Source of the DNA: Catellatospora sp. IY07-71
GTDB lineage: Bacteria; Actinomycetota; Actinomycetes; Mycobacteriales; Micromonosporaceae
Direction: 5' to 3'
NCBI RefSeq assembly: GCF_018326265.1
Contig: NZ_AP023360.1
Span: 4,249,501 to 4,313,500, forward strand
DNA: 64,000 nucleotides
The notes beneath the pieces were generated by a model. That model had not been told where the DNA came from and ran no database searches. It was given only the letters and a program-made list of their open reading frames with translations. Shown here one piece after another: positions 8,341-15,590 of the stretch (position 1 is the first letter of the stretch; the number at the start of each line of letters is the position of its first letter). Position numbers and translations under genes: made by a program.

Positions 8341-8382
8341 GGTCCCGGTCGGAGGGCCGGTCACGACCCTCCGACCGGGACC
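8341..8382 (+). terminator. Strong hairpin after higA
   Basis: A perfect 16-bp stem (8341-8356 GGTCCCGGTCGGAGGG with 8367-8382) and a 10-nt loop, 7 bp after the higA stop. No U tract is present. Confidence 0.75.
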
Positions 8383-8526
8383 CGCAACCTCCGCTGCGCC
8401 GACGCCCGCGTCACGGTCATCGCCGACGACACCCACCTGCACGTCGAGACCGACGCCCCGATCACCCTCTCCCTCCCCGACCGCACCGTCCCCCTCACCA
8501 CCGGCCCCCACACCCTCGCTTGGTAA
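8380..8526 (+). pseudogene. C-terminal remnant of an unidentified gene
   Basis: An open frame of 48 codons ending in TAA at 8524-8526 reads like a real protein C-terminus (DARVTVIADDTHLHVETDAP, then a beta-rich tail ending HTLAW). It has strong C/G third positions but no start codon or ribosome site, and its upstream part runs into the higA terminator hairpin. It looks like the tail of a larger gene, perhaps a glycoside hydrolase or phosphorylase C-terminal beta domain, left after the higBA segment arrived or after a deletion. The identity is a guess. Confidence 0.4.
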
Positions 8527-8575
8527 GGAAGGGCACCTTCTTATCGTTTTCCGTAGAGGAAGGGCACCTTCTTAA
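8524..8575. repeat. AAGGGCACCTT paired repeat, copy 1
   Basis: Two units of GGAAGGGCACCTTCTTA (8527-8543 and 8558-8574) are separated by TCGTTTTCCGTAGA. The same arrangement recurs at 19768-19821 and, interrupted by an IS, at 22697-22746. The remnant's TAA stop is formed by the start of the first unit. Confidence 0.8.
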
Positions 8576-8838
8576 CTTCTCGCCGTCGCGGTGCACCGGG
8601 CGTCGCTTCGGGACACGGGGGAGGGCGTCCCGCTCAGCCTCCGGCGCTGCGCGGGACGCCGCTGCGCGCCGTGCCTACTGCCCCGCTGAACAGCACTCCT
8701 GCCGTGTCGCTGCGCACCGTGTCTGCCGTCAGGGTCGGCAACGCCTGCCATTCGGCGGGGGCTCAAGAGTCGCTGCAGGGGCATTTGAGCGATCGCTCAA
8801 GTGGTGTGGTTCCGCGGCGGCCGGCGAAGCCGGGACGG
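8576..8838. other. Non-coding stretch with an orphan palindrome
   Basis: No gene is supported here. The only notable site is a perfect 16-bp palindrome TTGAGCGATCGCTCAA at 8785-8800, of the size and symmetry of a TetR-family operator, but no TetR gene is nearby. Confidence 0.5.
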
Positions 8839-9190
8839 TCAGTGCGACGGGCTGGACGGCAGGGCGTCCAAGCGGCCGGTGACGTGTTGTTCGAGCTGGT
8901 CCATGGTGCGGTGGAACTCGGTGGCGAGGTCGAAGTCATAGCGGCGGGCCAGCACCAGGACCGACCACAGGCAGTCGGGCCAGCTCGTGCGCCAGCGCCT
9001 CCCGCCCGCCGGGCATGTCACGGCGGCCCTCCGCGGCCATCACCTGCTTCGCGAGGTCGCCGACATCCCCGACGAAGCCGGTCATCAGGTCGGCGCGGTC
9101 CCACACCCGGCCACGGGTACGCAGATTCAGCTCGTCGTAGAGCTCGCAGATCCGCATCGCACGGTCCTGCAGGTCGGTCAGCTCAGCCAT
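8839..9190 (-). pseudogene. MazG-like nucleotide pyrophosphohydrolase, frameshifted
   Basis: Two overlapping frames together give a MazG-like protein of about 116 residues. The first (from ATG at 9190) encodes the N-terminal helices with GDVGDLAKQVMAAEGRR and reads AHELA. A shift at the GGG/CCC run 8977-8979 is then needed to continue DCLWSVLVLARRYDFDLATE and FHRTMDQLEQ to the stop at 8839. MazG-like proteins hydrolyse nucleoside triphosphates; the conserved acidic patches EL-x-DCLW and GDVGDL are present only if the frames are joined. Removing one C restores the family sequence exactly, so this is either a recent inactivating insertion or a base-call error in a homopolymer. Confidence 0.75.
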
Positions 9191-9265
9191 GGGCGTCTCC
9201 CCGTCACGTCGCGCCGTCGCATCCGCCGCGGCACGCTACCAGCGCCGCGGCGGCGGGCACCGCAA

Positions 9266-9329
9266 GATCCGTCTTTGTGGACGCTCAGCGCGTCGCCAGG
9301 GCGACGGTAGGCGTCCACGAAAACAGATC
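9266..9329. terminator. GATC-bounded hairpin (family G)
   Basis: Arms GATCCGTCTTTGTGGACGC (9266-9284) and its partner at 9311-9329 pair at 15 of 19 positions, with T-rich and A-rich shoulders. It sits at the 3' end of the acetyltransferase gene and probably terminates it before the MazG-like gene. Confidence 0.6.
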
Positions 9330-9819
9330 AGGTGAGGCGCTTGCCGAACCAGTGGTCGGCGTAGGGATCGTCGTTGAACGCCGGGATCTCCGTGAAGCCG
9401 TGCCGGGCGTACAGGGCCCGTGCCTCGACCAGGTCGCTGCGGGTGTCCAGGCGCAGCCGGGTCAGCCCGTGCGCGCGAGCGGCGGTTTCCAGTGTGGTCA
9501 GCAGCGCCGAGGCGATGCCGCGACGGCGCGCGGCCGGGGCCGTCCATACCCGCGTGACCAGGCCGATGCCGTCGCCGGTGAACCGCAGGCCCGCGCAGCC
9601 GAGAACCGTGTCACCGTCCCTGGCCAGCCAGAACAGGCCGTGTGGCGGTTCGAGGAAGGCGTCGTCCGGGGCGGCGTCGGCGAGTGCGCGCTCGACCTCC
9701 GCCGCGGCAGCGGCGCGCCCGTAGTAGCGGCCCACGATGTCGGTGAGGTAGTCCCGGATCGCGGCGCGGGCGGCGTCGTCGTCTGGCGGGGTGAGGGCGA
9801 TGGAGACGGTCGTTGGCAC
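9328..9819 (-). CDS. GNAT-family N-acetyltransferase
   Basis: A 163-residue GNAT protein. The acetyl-CoA binding signature is TRVWTAPAARRRGIASALL (about residues 88-106, with RRRGIA matching the Q/RxxGxG/A loop), preceded by strands FWLARDGDTVLGCAGLRF and followed by LRLDTRSDLVEARALYARHG. The substrate cannot be told from sequence. The start is GTG at 9819. It is a stand-alone gene flanked by two GATC-bounded palindromes. Confidence 0.85.
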   Translation of the reverse strand: MPTTVSIALTPPDDDAARAAIRDYLTDIVGRYYGRAAAAAEVERALADAAPDDAFLEPPHGLFWLARDGDTVLGCAGLRFTGDGIGLVTRVWTAPAARRRGIASALLTTLETAARAHGLTRLRLDTRSDLVEARALYARHGFTEIPAFNDDPYADHWFGKRLT

Positions 9820-9907
9820 CCGGCCATCCTGCCCGGTCGCCCGCCACGCGACCAGCGCATTTCCATCGCCCCCGGCTTCGGTTCCCCGCCGGGCGCCGGC
9901 CCTTCGT

Positions 9908-9985
9908 CAAGATCGACCGACTTGCCTGGCACCTGCGCGAATCTCCGGACCGCGAAGGCCCGTGTGCCTGGCAAGTCGGATGATC
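9908..9985. repeat. GATC-bounded intergenic palindrome, family A copy 1
   Basis: Left arm from 9911 (GATCGACCGACTTGCCTGGC) and right arm ending at 9985 match at 19 of 22 positions as an inverted repeat. Further copies are at 34239-34313, 37815-37889 and 44541-44615. It sits between the acetyltransferase start and the pirin stop. Confidence 0.85.
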
Positions 9986-10054
9986 AACGGGGTCCGGTGG
10001 TGGGCCGGGCCCCCGGCCGCGAAAGGGCGCGGGCCGGGGGTCCGGCGGCTCGGG

Positions 10055-10831
10055 TCAGCCGACGATGGTGGCGTGCATCTCCCAGACCAGGACCTCGGCG
10101 GCGGTGACGGCGGTGATGCGCTGCCCGCCGCTGGCGGTGAGGCGGACCGCGTCGCCCTCGCTCAGGCCGCCGGCCTGCTCCAGGGTCACCTCGCCACGGG
10201 CGACGAAGAAGTGGAGGTACGGCGCCTGCGGCAGCTCGACGCTGTCCCCGGGCTGCAGCCGCGCGACATGCAGCGCCGCGTGCCGGTTCTTGATCCGGAT
10301 CGCGGAGGCGCCGTCGTGCTGCTTCATGCCGGACGCGACCGTCACCAGGCCGCCGCGCAGCAGCTCGTCGTCGATCTCCAGCTGCTCGTAACCGGGCGTG
10401 ATGCCGTCGGTGTCGGGCACCACCCACATCTGCACGAAGTGCACCGGGTCGCTGTGGCGGTCGCCCTCCAGCCGCCAGGAGTCGTTCTTCTCCGAGTGCA
10501 GGATGCCGGTGCCGGCGCTCATTCGCTGGGCGAGGCCGGGGTAGATCACGCCGGAGTGGCCGGTCGAGTCCTGGTGGACCAGCGAACCGCGCAGCACCCA
10601 GGTGACGATCTCCATGTCCTGGTGCGGGTGCGTCTCGAAACCGAAGCCCGGGGTGACGATGTCGTCGTTGTTGACCAGCAGCAGCCCGTGGTGGGTGTTG
10701 CGCGGGTCCCAGTGGCGGCCGAACGAGAACGAGTGCTTGGAGTCGAGCCAGCCGATGCGGGTCTTGGCCCGCTCGTCGGCGAACCGGACGTCGATGAGCT
10801 CGCGGCGGGGCTTGGCGGTGGAGGTCTTCAC
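10055..10831 (-). CDS. Pirin family protein
   Basis: A 258-residue bicupin. The N-terminal pirin cupin carries the metal site: HTHHGLLLVNND is followed by GFETHPHQDMEIVTWVLRG and TGILHSEKN, giving the His-x-His, His and Glu ligands of the iron-binding family. The C-terminal cupin (about residues 180-255) is more divergent. Some pirins show quercetin 2,3-dioxygenase activity, and others act as redox-sensitive regulators. The start is GTG at 10831 with AAGAAGG upstream. It is divergent from a MarR regulator gene, with two operator-like repeats between them, so it is probably that regulator's target. Confidence 0.9.
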   Translation of the reverse strand: MKTSTAKPRRELIDVRFADERAKTRIGWLDSKHSFSFGRHWDPRNTHHGLLLVNNDDIVTPGFGFETHPHQDMEIVTWVLRGSLVHQDSTGHSGVIYPGLAQRMSAGTGILHSEKNDSWRLEGDRHSDPVHFVQMWVVPDTDGITPGYEQLEIDDELLRGGLVTVASGMKQHDGASAIRIKNRHAALHVARLQPGDSVELPQAPYLHFFVARGEVTLEQAGGLSEGDAVRLTASGGQRITAVTAAEVLVWEMHATIVG

Positions 10832-10856
10832 GGCCGTGCCTTCTTTCGATCGGGTC

Positions 10857-10920
10857 GTTGCTTCGTCAACGAGTGCACTCTACACGACATTGTTGCGCCG
10901 TCAACTATTCCCGCTAGACT
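10857..10920 (+). promoter_or_regulatory. Twin MarR operator candidates and leaderless marR promoter
   Basis: Two 14-bp sites GTTGCTTCGTCAAC (10857-10870) and GTTGCGCCGTCAAC (10892-10905) share GTTGC-N4-GTCAAC-type symmetry and lie 35 bp apart. The second overlaps the likely -35 of the marR gene, whose -10 is TAGACT (10915-10920), 6 nt before the ATG. Confidence 0.7.
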
Positions 10921-10926
10921 GAGGAC

Positions 10927-11382
10927 ATGGGTGAGACGCGCTGGCTCGACGACCGCGAGCAGGAGACGTGGCGGGCGTACCTGGAAGGCACCCGGTTGCT
11001 GATCCAGGCGCTGGACCGGCAGCTGGAAACGGACTCCGGGGTCAGTTTCACCGATTACGAGCTGCTGGTCCACCTGAGCGAGGCGCCCGGCCGACGGCTG
11101 CGCATGCGTGACCTCGCCGATGCCAGCTTCACCTCCCGCAGCGGCGTGACCCGCGCGGTGACCCGGCTGGAGGACGCGGGTTGGGTGCGCCGCGTGGAAT
11201 GTGACGACGATCGCCGCGGGATGCACGCCGAACTCACCGAGGCCGGTGCCGCCAAGCTCGCCGAGGCGGCCCCGGGCCACGTCAGCGCGGTGCGCGCCTA
11301 CATGTTCGACCATCTGGGCGAGGAGGAGCAGGCCGCCATCCGCGACGGGTACGCCCGGATGCGCGCGCACCTGCGCCCCTGA
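10927..11382 (+). CDS. MarR-family transcriptional regulator
   Basis: A 151-residue winged-helix protein. Residues about 40-110 give the MarR core: VHLSEAPGRRLRMRDLA (helix 2), SFTSRSGVTRAVTRLEDAGW (recognition helix) and VECDDDRRGMHAELTEAG (wing, with the DxR signature). It should repress itself and the divergent pirin gene through the paired sites at 10857-10905. ATG at 10927 lies 6 nt after TAGACT, so the transcript is probably leaderless. The ligand is unknown. Confidence 0.9.
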   Translation: MGETRWLDDREQETWRAYLEGTRLLIQALDRQLETDSGVSFTDYELLVHLSEAPGRRLRMRDLADASFTSRSGVTRAVTRLEDAGWVRRVECDDDRRGMHAELTEAGAAKLAEAAPGHVSAVRAYMFDHLGEEEQAAIRDGYARMRAHLRP

Positions 11383-11401
11383 GCCGGATTACTGTGTACC
11401 G

Positions 11402-12214
11402 ATGCCCGAGGGACACACCGTACGCCGGCTCGCCGACCGGCACCGCGAGCTGTTCGCGGGGGAACCCGTCGCCGTCGCCAGCCCGCAGGGCCGGTTCGCC
11501 GAGGGCGCCGCGCGGCTGAACGGCGCGACGCTGCTGGACACCGAGGCGTACGGCAAGCACCTGCTGCACCACTACGGCGACGTCAGCCTGCACGTGCACC
11601 TGGGCCTCTACGGCAAGTTCGCCGACGGCGACCTGCCCGTGCCGCCGGTGGTCGGCGAGGTGCGGCTGCGCATGGCCAACACCCGGCACTGGCTCGACCT
11701 GCGCGGCCCGACCGCGTGCGAGGTGCTCGACCCGCCCGAGGTGGACGCGCTGCGCGCCCGGCTCGGCGCCGACCCGCTGCGTGCCGACGCCAAGCCCGAC
11801 CAGGCGTACGAGCGCATCCGCCGCAGCGGCACCGCGCTGGCCGCGCTGCTGCTCGACCAGTCGATCGTGGCGGGCACGGGGCTGATCTTCGTACTGGAGG
11901 CGCTCTACCGGGCCGGGCTCGCGCCGACCGCACCCGGCCGCACGCTGACCCCTGAGCAGTGGCGCGAGCTGTGGGCCGACCTGGTCGACCTGATGGGCAA
12001 GGCGGTGCTCAGCGGCCGGATCGACACGGTGCGCCCCGAGCACGAGCCCGAGGCGATGGGCCGCCCGCCCCGGGTGGACCGGCACGGCGGCGAGGTGTAC
12101 GTCTACCGGCGTCCCGGCCTGCCGTGCCTGGTCTGCGGCACTCCGGTGAGCCGCGGCGAGCTGGCCGGGCGCAACTCGTACTGGTGCGCGATCTGCCAGC
12201 CGGTGGCGTCATGA
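11402..12214 (+). CDS. nei2: Nei/Fpg-family DNA glycosylase (Nei2-like)
   Basis: A 270-residue base-excision repair enzyme that removes oxidised bases and nicks the strand. The mature N-terminus PEGHTVRRLA supplies the catalytic Pro and Glu, and Lys in EAYGKHLL is the usual second catalytic residue. The helix-two-turn-helix DNA-binding part is around LLLDQSIVAGTGLIFVLEAL. A C-terminal zinc finger is complete (CLVC and CAICQ, about residues 243-266). PEGHTV and the FCQ-type ending fit the actinobacterial Nei2 subgroup rather than MutM. TACTGT at 11390-11395 lies 6 nt before the ATG, indicating a leaderless start. The stop overlaps the next start (ATGA). Confidence 0.88.
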   Translation: MPEGHTVRRLADRHRELFAGEPVAVASPQGRFAEGAARLNGATLLDTEAYGKHLLHHYGDVSLHVHLGLYGKFADGDLPVPPVVGEVRLRMANTRHWLDLRGPTACEVLDPPEVDALRARLGADPLRADAKPDQAYERIRRSGTALAALLLDQSIVAGTGLIFVLEALYRAGLAPTAPGRTLTPEQWRELWADLVDLMGKAVLSGRIDTVRPEHEPEAMGRPPRVDRHGGEVYVYRRPGLPCLVCGTPVSRGELAGRNSYWCAICQPVAS

Positions 12215-12750
12215 CGCGCTACGCGGGCCTGCTGCGCGGGATCAACGTGGGCGGCAACAAGAAGATCGCCATGGCCGACCTGCGCAAGCTGGTGGAGGGC
12301 CTGGGTCACACCGACGTGAAGACCCTGCTGCAGAGCGGCAACGTGGTCTTCACCAGCGACTCCGCCGACCAGGCGGCGCTTGCCGCGCAGCTGGAGCAGG
12401 CGATCGAGGCCGAACTCGGCATGTCCGTCGGCTGCCTGGTGCGCGACGGCGCCGACCTGGCCCGGATCACGGCGCACAACCCGCTCGGCGCGGTGGCGAC
12501 CAACCCGTCGCGGCAGTTCGTGGTGTTCCTGTCCGGCACGGTCGACCCGGCGAAGCTCGCCGAGGTCGAGGCGGTGGCCAAGGCGGGGGAGGTGCTCGCG
12601 GCGGGGGAGCGCGAGGTGCACATGTGGCTGCCCGACGGCTCCGCCGATACCAAACTGACCCACCTGCTCTTCCAGGAGCGCCTCGGCGTCCAGGTCGCCA
12701 CCGCCCGCAACTGGAACACGGTCACCAAACTCGCGGCGCTCCTCGCCTGA
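12211..12750 (+). CDS. DUF1697 family protein
   Basis: A 179-residue cytoplasmic protein that opens with the DUF1697 hallmark YAGLLRGINVGGNKKIAMAD, followed by VKTLLQSGNVVFTS. It ends with the conserved RNWNTVTKLAALLA. The function of the family is unknown. It is translationally coupled to the glycosylase gene by an ATGA overlap, so both are on one transcript. A hairpin after the stop separates it from the convergent polyprenyl synthetase gene. Confidence 0.88.
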   Translation: MTRYAGLLRGINVGGNKKIAMADLRKLVEGLGHTDVKTLLQSGNVVFTSDSADQAALAAQLEQAIEAELGMSVGCLVRDGADLARITAHNPLGAVATNPSRQFVVFLSGTVDPAKLAEVEAVAKAGEVLAAGEREVHMWLPDGSADTKLTHLLFQERLGVQVATARNWNTVTKLAALLA

Positions 12751-12760
12751 CCCGCTTTTT

Positions 12761-12823
12761 GATCGACGTCGGCCTGTCTGGACGAAGAATTCGAGATCGA
12801 ACTCATCCGGACAGGCCAACGTC
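12761..12823. terminator. Bidirectional terminator-like palindrome
   Basis: A T run (12756-12760) precedes arms GACGTCGGCCTGTCTGGA (12765-12782) and TCCGGACAGGCCAACGTC (12806-12823) between convergent genes. It begins with GATC like the other palindromes. Confidence 0.7.
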
Positions 12824-12838
12824 AATGGCAGAACGGGG

Positions 12839-13876
12839 TCAGTGGTGGCGGTGCGTCGCCAGGCGGGCGAGGGCGTGGAGCTGGGCGGCGGGGACGAGGG
12901 ACAGGTCGGCGGCGTGCAGGCGGCGTAGCGCCTGGGTGAGCAGGGCGTCGGCGCGGGCACGGGCCCAGGCGCGGGCGCCCGCGGCGTCCACCAGGTCGGC
13001 CGCGTGGGCCAGCTCGGCGGGGCTGAGCGGGCCCTGCCTGCGGTAGAGGGCGGCCAGTTCGATCCCGGCGGGGGTGCCGGAGGTGAGCGCGGCGATCACC
13101 GGCAGCGACTTCTTGCGGCCGGCCAGGTCGGAGTGGACCGGTTTGCCGGTGATCGCCGGGTCCCCCCAGATGCCGAGCAGGTCGTCGACGAACTGGAAGG
13201 CCAGGCCGGTCCGGCGGCCGAACTCGGTCAGCGCCGCGATCTGCGCGGCGTTGCCGCCGCCCAGCAGCGCCCCGAGCCCGCACGCCCCGCCGAGCAGGGC
13301 GGCGGTCTTCGCCTCGGCCATGGACAGGCATTCGGTGAGGCGTACGTCGTCGCGCTCCTCGAATTCGAGGTCGGCGCTCTGGCCGTCGATCAGCTCCTGC
13401 ACGGCCTCGTTGAGGCGGCGGCCGGCCTCGGGCACGGCCGGGTGGCCGCAGGCGGCGAGCACGTCGAAGCCGAGCGAGAGCAGCGCGTCCCCGGCGAGGA
13501 TGGCGGGGGCCTGCCCGAACACGGTCCACGCGGTGGGCCGGTGCCGCCGGGTTACGTCGCCGTCCATGATGTCGTCGTGCAGCAGCGAGAAGTTGTGCAC
13601 CAGCTCCACGGCGACCGCGCCGGGCACGGCCGCGGCGGCCTCCCCGCCCACCGCCTCGGCGGACACCAGCACCAGCGCGGGCCGGATCGCCTTGCCGCCG
13701 TCGCGGGTGGCGGGCGTGCCGTCGGCGTCCCACCAGCCGAAGTGGTAGCCCGCGATACGCCGCATCGCCGGTCTCAGCGTGCCGATCGCGGCGCACATCG
13801 CCGGGTCGACCAGCGTGCGGCTCCAGGCCAGCACGTCACGGGCGGACTGGCCGCGTGCCATCTCCACGGTGCTCAT
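12839..13876 (-). CDS. Polyprenyl synthetase, putative encapsulin cargo
   Basis: A 345-residue all-alpha isoprenyl diphosphate synthase. The first Asp-rich motif is DDIMDGDVTRRHRPT (about residues 102-116) and the second is DDLLGIWGD (about 225-233), where the usual last Asp of DDxxD is Gly. GGKAIRPAL supplies the substrate Lys/Arg. The enzyme should condense IPP with allylic diphosphates to C15-C40 products. It follows the Family 2B encapsulin gene on the same strand, and polyprenyl transferases are one of the recognised cargo classes of that shell family. The N-terminus before the fold is only about 25 residues, shorter than I would expect for a loading segment. AGAGGTGG lies upstream of the ATG. 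Confidence 0.88.
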   Translation of the reverse strand: MSTVEMARGQSARDVLAWSRTLVDPAMCAAIGTLRPAMRRIAGYHFGWWDADGTPATRDGGKAIRPALVLVSAEAVGGEAAAAVPGAVAVELVHNFSLLHDDIMDGDVTRRHRPTAWTVFGQAPAILAGDALLSLGFDVLAACGHPAVPEAGRRLNEAVQELIDGQSADLEFEERDDVRLTECLSMAEAKTAALLGGACGLGALLGGGNAAQIAALTEFGRRTGLAFQFVDDLLGIWGDPAITGKPVHSDLAGRKKSLPVIAALTSGTPAGIELAALYRRQGPLSPAELAHAADLVDAAGARAWARARADALLTQALRRLHAADLSLVPAAQLHALARLATHRHH

Positions 13877-13916
13877 CGTCGTACCACCTCTTCCGAGAAA
13901 GCCTCTGCATTGAAGC

Positions 13917-13959
13917 GGGGCACCCTGTCCAACGTGTTGACGCGTCGGCAGGGTGCCCC
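13917..13959 (-). terminator. Intercistronic hairpin between encapsulin and cargo genes
   Basis: Arms GGGGCACCCTG (13917-13927) and CAGGGTGCCCC (13949-13959) form a perfect 11-bp stem with a 21-nt loop. In an operon this could stabilise the shell mRNA or attenuate the cargo gene. Confidence 0.55.
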
Positions 13960-13970
13960 TGGGGGCATGA

Positions 13971-15377
13971 TCAGTGGCCGAGTTCCACGTTCTCCAGCAC
14001 CCCGAGCGCGTCGGGGACCAGCACAGCGGCCGAGTAGTAGGCGCTGACCAGGTACGACATGACGGCCTTGTCGTTGATGCCCATGAAGCGCACGGACAGG
14101 CTCGGCTGGTACTCGTCGGGCAGGCCGGTCTGGTGCAGGCCGATCACGCCCTGCTCCGCCATGCCGAGCCGCATCACGATGATCGAGGTGGTGCGGTTCG
14201 CGGTGACCGGGATCTTGTTGCAGGGCAGCAGCGGCACGCCCCGCCAGGCGGGCACCGTGTGCCCGTTGATCTCGGCGCCCTGCGGGTAGATGCCGCGCCG
14301 GGTGCACTCGCGGCCGAAGGCGGCGATGGCCTGCGGGTGCGCCAGGAACACGTGCGAGCTGCGCCGCCGGCAGAGCAGCTCGTCCAGGTCGTCGGGCGTG
14401 GGCGGCCCGGTGCGGGTGTGGATGCGCTGCTTGAGGTCGGCGTTGTGCAGCAGGCCGAACTCCCGGTTGTTGATCAGCTCGTGCTCCTGGCGTTCCTTGA
14501 GCGCCTCGATGGTCAGCCGCAGCTGCTCCTCGATCTGGTTCATCGGCTCGTTGTAGAGGTCGGCCACGCGCGTGTGCACCTGGAGCACGGTCTGCGCGAC
14601 GCTGAGCTCGTACTCCCGGGGGGTGAGCTCGTAGTCCACGAACGTGCCGGGCAGCTGGGCCTCGCCGACGTGGCCCGCGGAGATCTCGATCGCCGCCTCG
14701 CCGTGCTTGTTCTGCGCGGGCACCGGGTTGGCCTGCAGCCGGCGTACGTGCTCGCGCAGCGCGTCGGACTGCTGCACCACCTCGTCGAAGGCGGCCCGGT
14801 TCAGCGACAGCACGATGCAGCTGGTGACCGCCTTGACGGTGACGTCCCAGGTGGTGCCGAGCCGGGTGAGCGCCTGGTCGCCGAAGTACTCGCCGTCGGC
14901 CAGCACGCCCAGCACGATCTTGTCGCCGTACTTGCCGGTGCCCAGCCGGTTGACCTTGCCGTGGGCGATCAGGTGCACCTGGTCGGCGGGGCGTCCCGCC
15001 TCGACGATCACGTCGCCGGGGGCGTACTCGGCCTGGGTGAACCGGTCCGCCAGGGTGCCCAGCACCTGCAGGTCCTCGAAGCCGCGCAGCAGCGGCAGCT
15101 CGCACAGCTCCGGCGGCACCACCTTCACCTGGGCGCCGATCGAGGTGAAGCTGACCCGGCCGTCGCCGACGGCGTAGCTCAGCCGCCGGTTGACCCGGAA
15201 CGTGCCGCCCTTGACCTGCACCCACGGCAGCATGCGCAGCAGCCACCGGGACGAGATCTCCTGCATCTGGGGCGCCGACTTCGTCGTCGTCGCCAGGTTG
15301 CGAGCCGCGGCGACCGCGAGACTCGACTGTGCCTGTCCAACCTCGACTTCCGCGGAGGAATCCACAGACACCACCAT
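13971..15377 (-). CDS. Family 2B encapsulin shell protein with cNMP-binding-like insert
   Basis: A 468-residue HK97-fold shell protein. Residues about 1-95 ([18 protein letters not shown], then [20 protein letters not shown] and [14 protein letters not shown]) and about 225-468 are the encapsulin Family 2 shell. Residues about 96-215 are an inserted cyclic-nucleotide-binding domain, the mark of subfamily 2B. In the phosphate-binding cassette [18 protein letters not shown] the position normally held by the phosphate-contacting Arg is Trp177, so classical cAMP binding is doubtful. Subunits should assemble into a closed icosahedral compartment around the polyprenyl synthetase encoded downstream. 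ATG at 15377 is chosen because AGAGG lies 6 nt upstream; an in-frame start at 15437 lies in the promoter palindrome region. Confidence 0.92.
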   Translation of the reverse strand: MVVSVDSSAEVEVGQAQSSLAVAAARNLATTTKSAPQMQEISSRWLLRMLPWVQVKGGTFRVNRRLSYAVGDGRVSFTSIGAQVKVVPPELCELPLLRGFEDLQVLGTLADRFTQAEYAPGDVIVEAGRPADQVHLIAHGKVNRLGTGKYGDKIVLGVLADGEYFGDQALTRLGTTWDVTVKAVTSCIVLSLNRAAFDEVVQQSDALREHVRRLQANPVPAQNKHGEAAIEISAGHVGEAQLPGTFVDYELTPREYELSVAQTVLQVHTRVADLYNEPMNQIEEQLRLTIEALKERQEHELINNREFGLLHNADLKQRIHTRTGPPTPDDLDELLCRRRSSHVFLAHPQAIAAFGRECTRRGIYPQGAEINGHTVPAWRGVPLLPCNKIPVTANRTTSIIVMRLGMAEQGVIGLHQTGLPDEYQPSLSVRFMGINDKAVMSYLVSAYYSAAVLVPDALGVLENVELGH

Positions 15378-15387
15378 CACCCACCTC

Positions 15388-15435
15388 TGGTAGTACGAAC
15401 CGGCGGGAGTTCTCCCGCCGGTATGTCCGGTTCGC
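15388..15435 (-). promoter_or_regulatory. Nested palindromes upstream of the encapsulin gene
   Basis: A stem CCGGCGGGAG / CTCCCGCCGG (15400-15421, TT centre) lies inside a wider imperfect inverted repeat with AGTACGAACCGG on one side and CCGGTTCGCACT on the other. It occupies the 5' region of the shell gene and could be an operator or a leader hairpin. Confidence 0.45.
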
Positions 15436-15523
15436 ACTAATTCTTAGCTGCCAGGTGGTATGAACGAAAGGTCTGGAACTGGTGATGGCGCTCTGTTAGG
15501 GTGCGTCTCGCCCCGGACCTGAC

Positions 15524-15567
15524 CAAGGCTCCGTCCATGCCGGGTGAGCGGCGCGAACGGAGCCTTG
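15524..15567 (-). terminator. Hairpin after the unknown gene at 15591
   Basis: Arms CAAGGCTCCGT (15524-15534) and ACGGAGCCTTG (15557-15567) form a perfect 11-bp stem, 24 bp beyond the stop of the minus-strand gene. It separates that gene from the encapsulin operon. Confidence 0.7.
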
Positions 15568-15590
15568 ATCGTGCCCGGCGGCCGGCCGGG

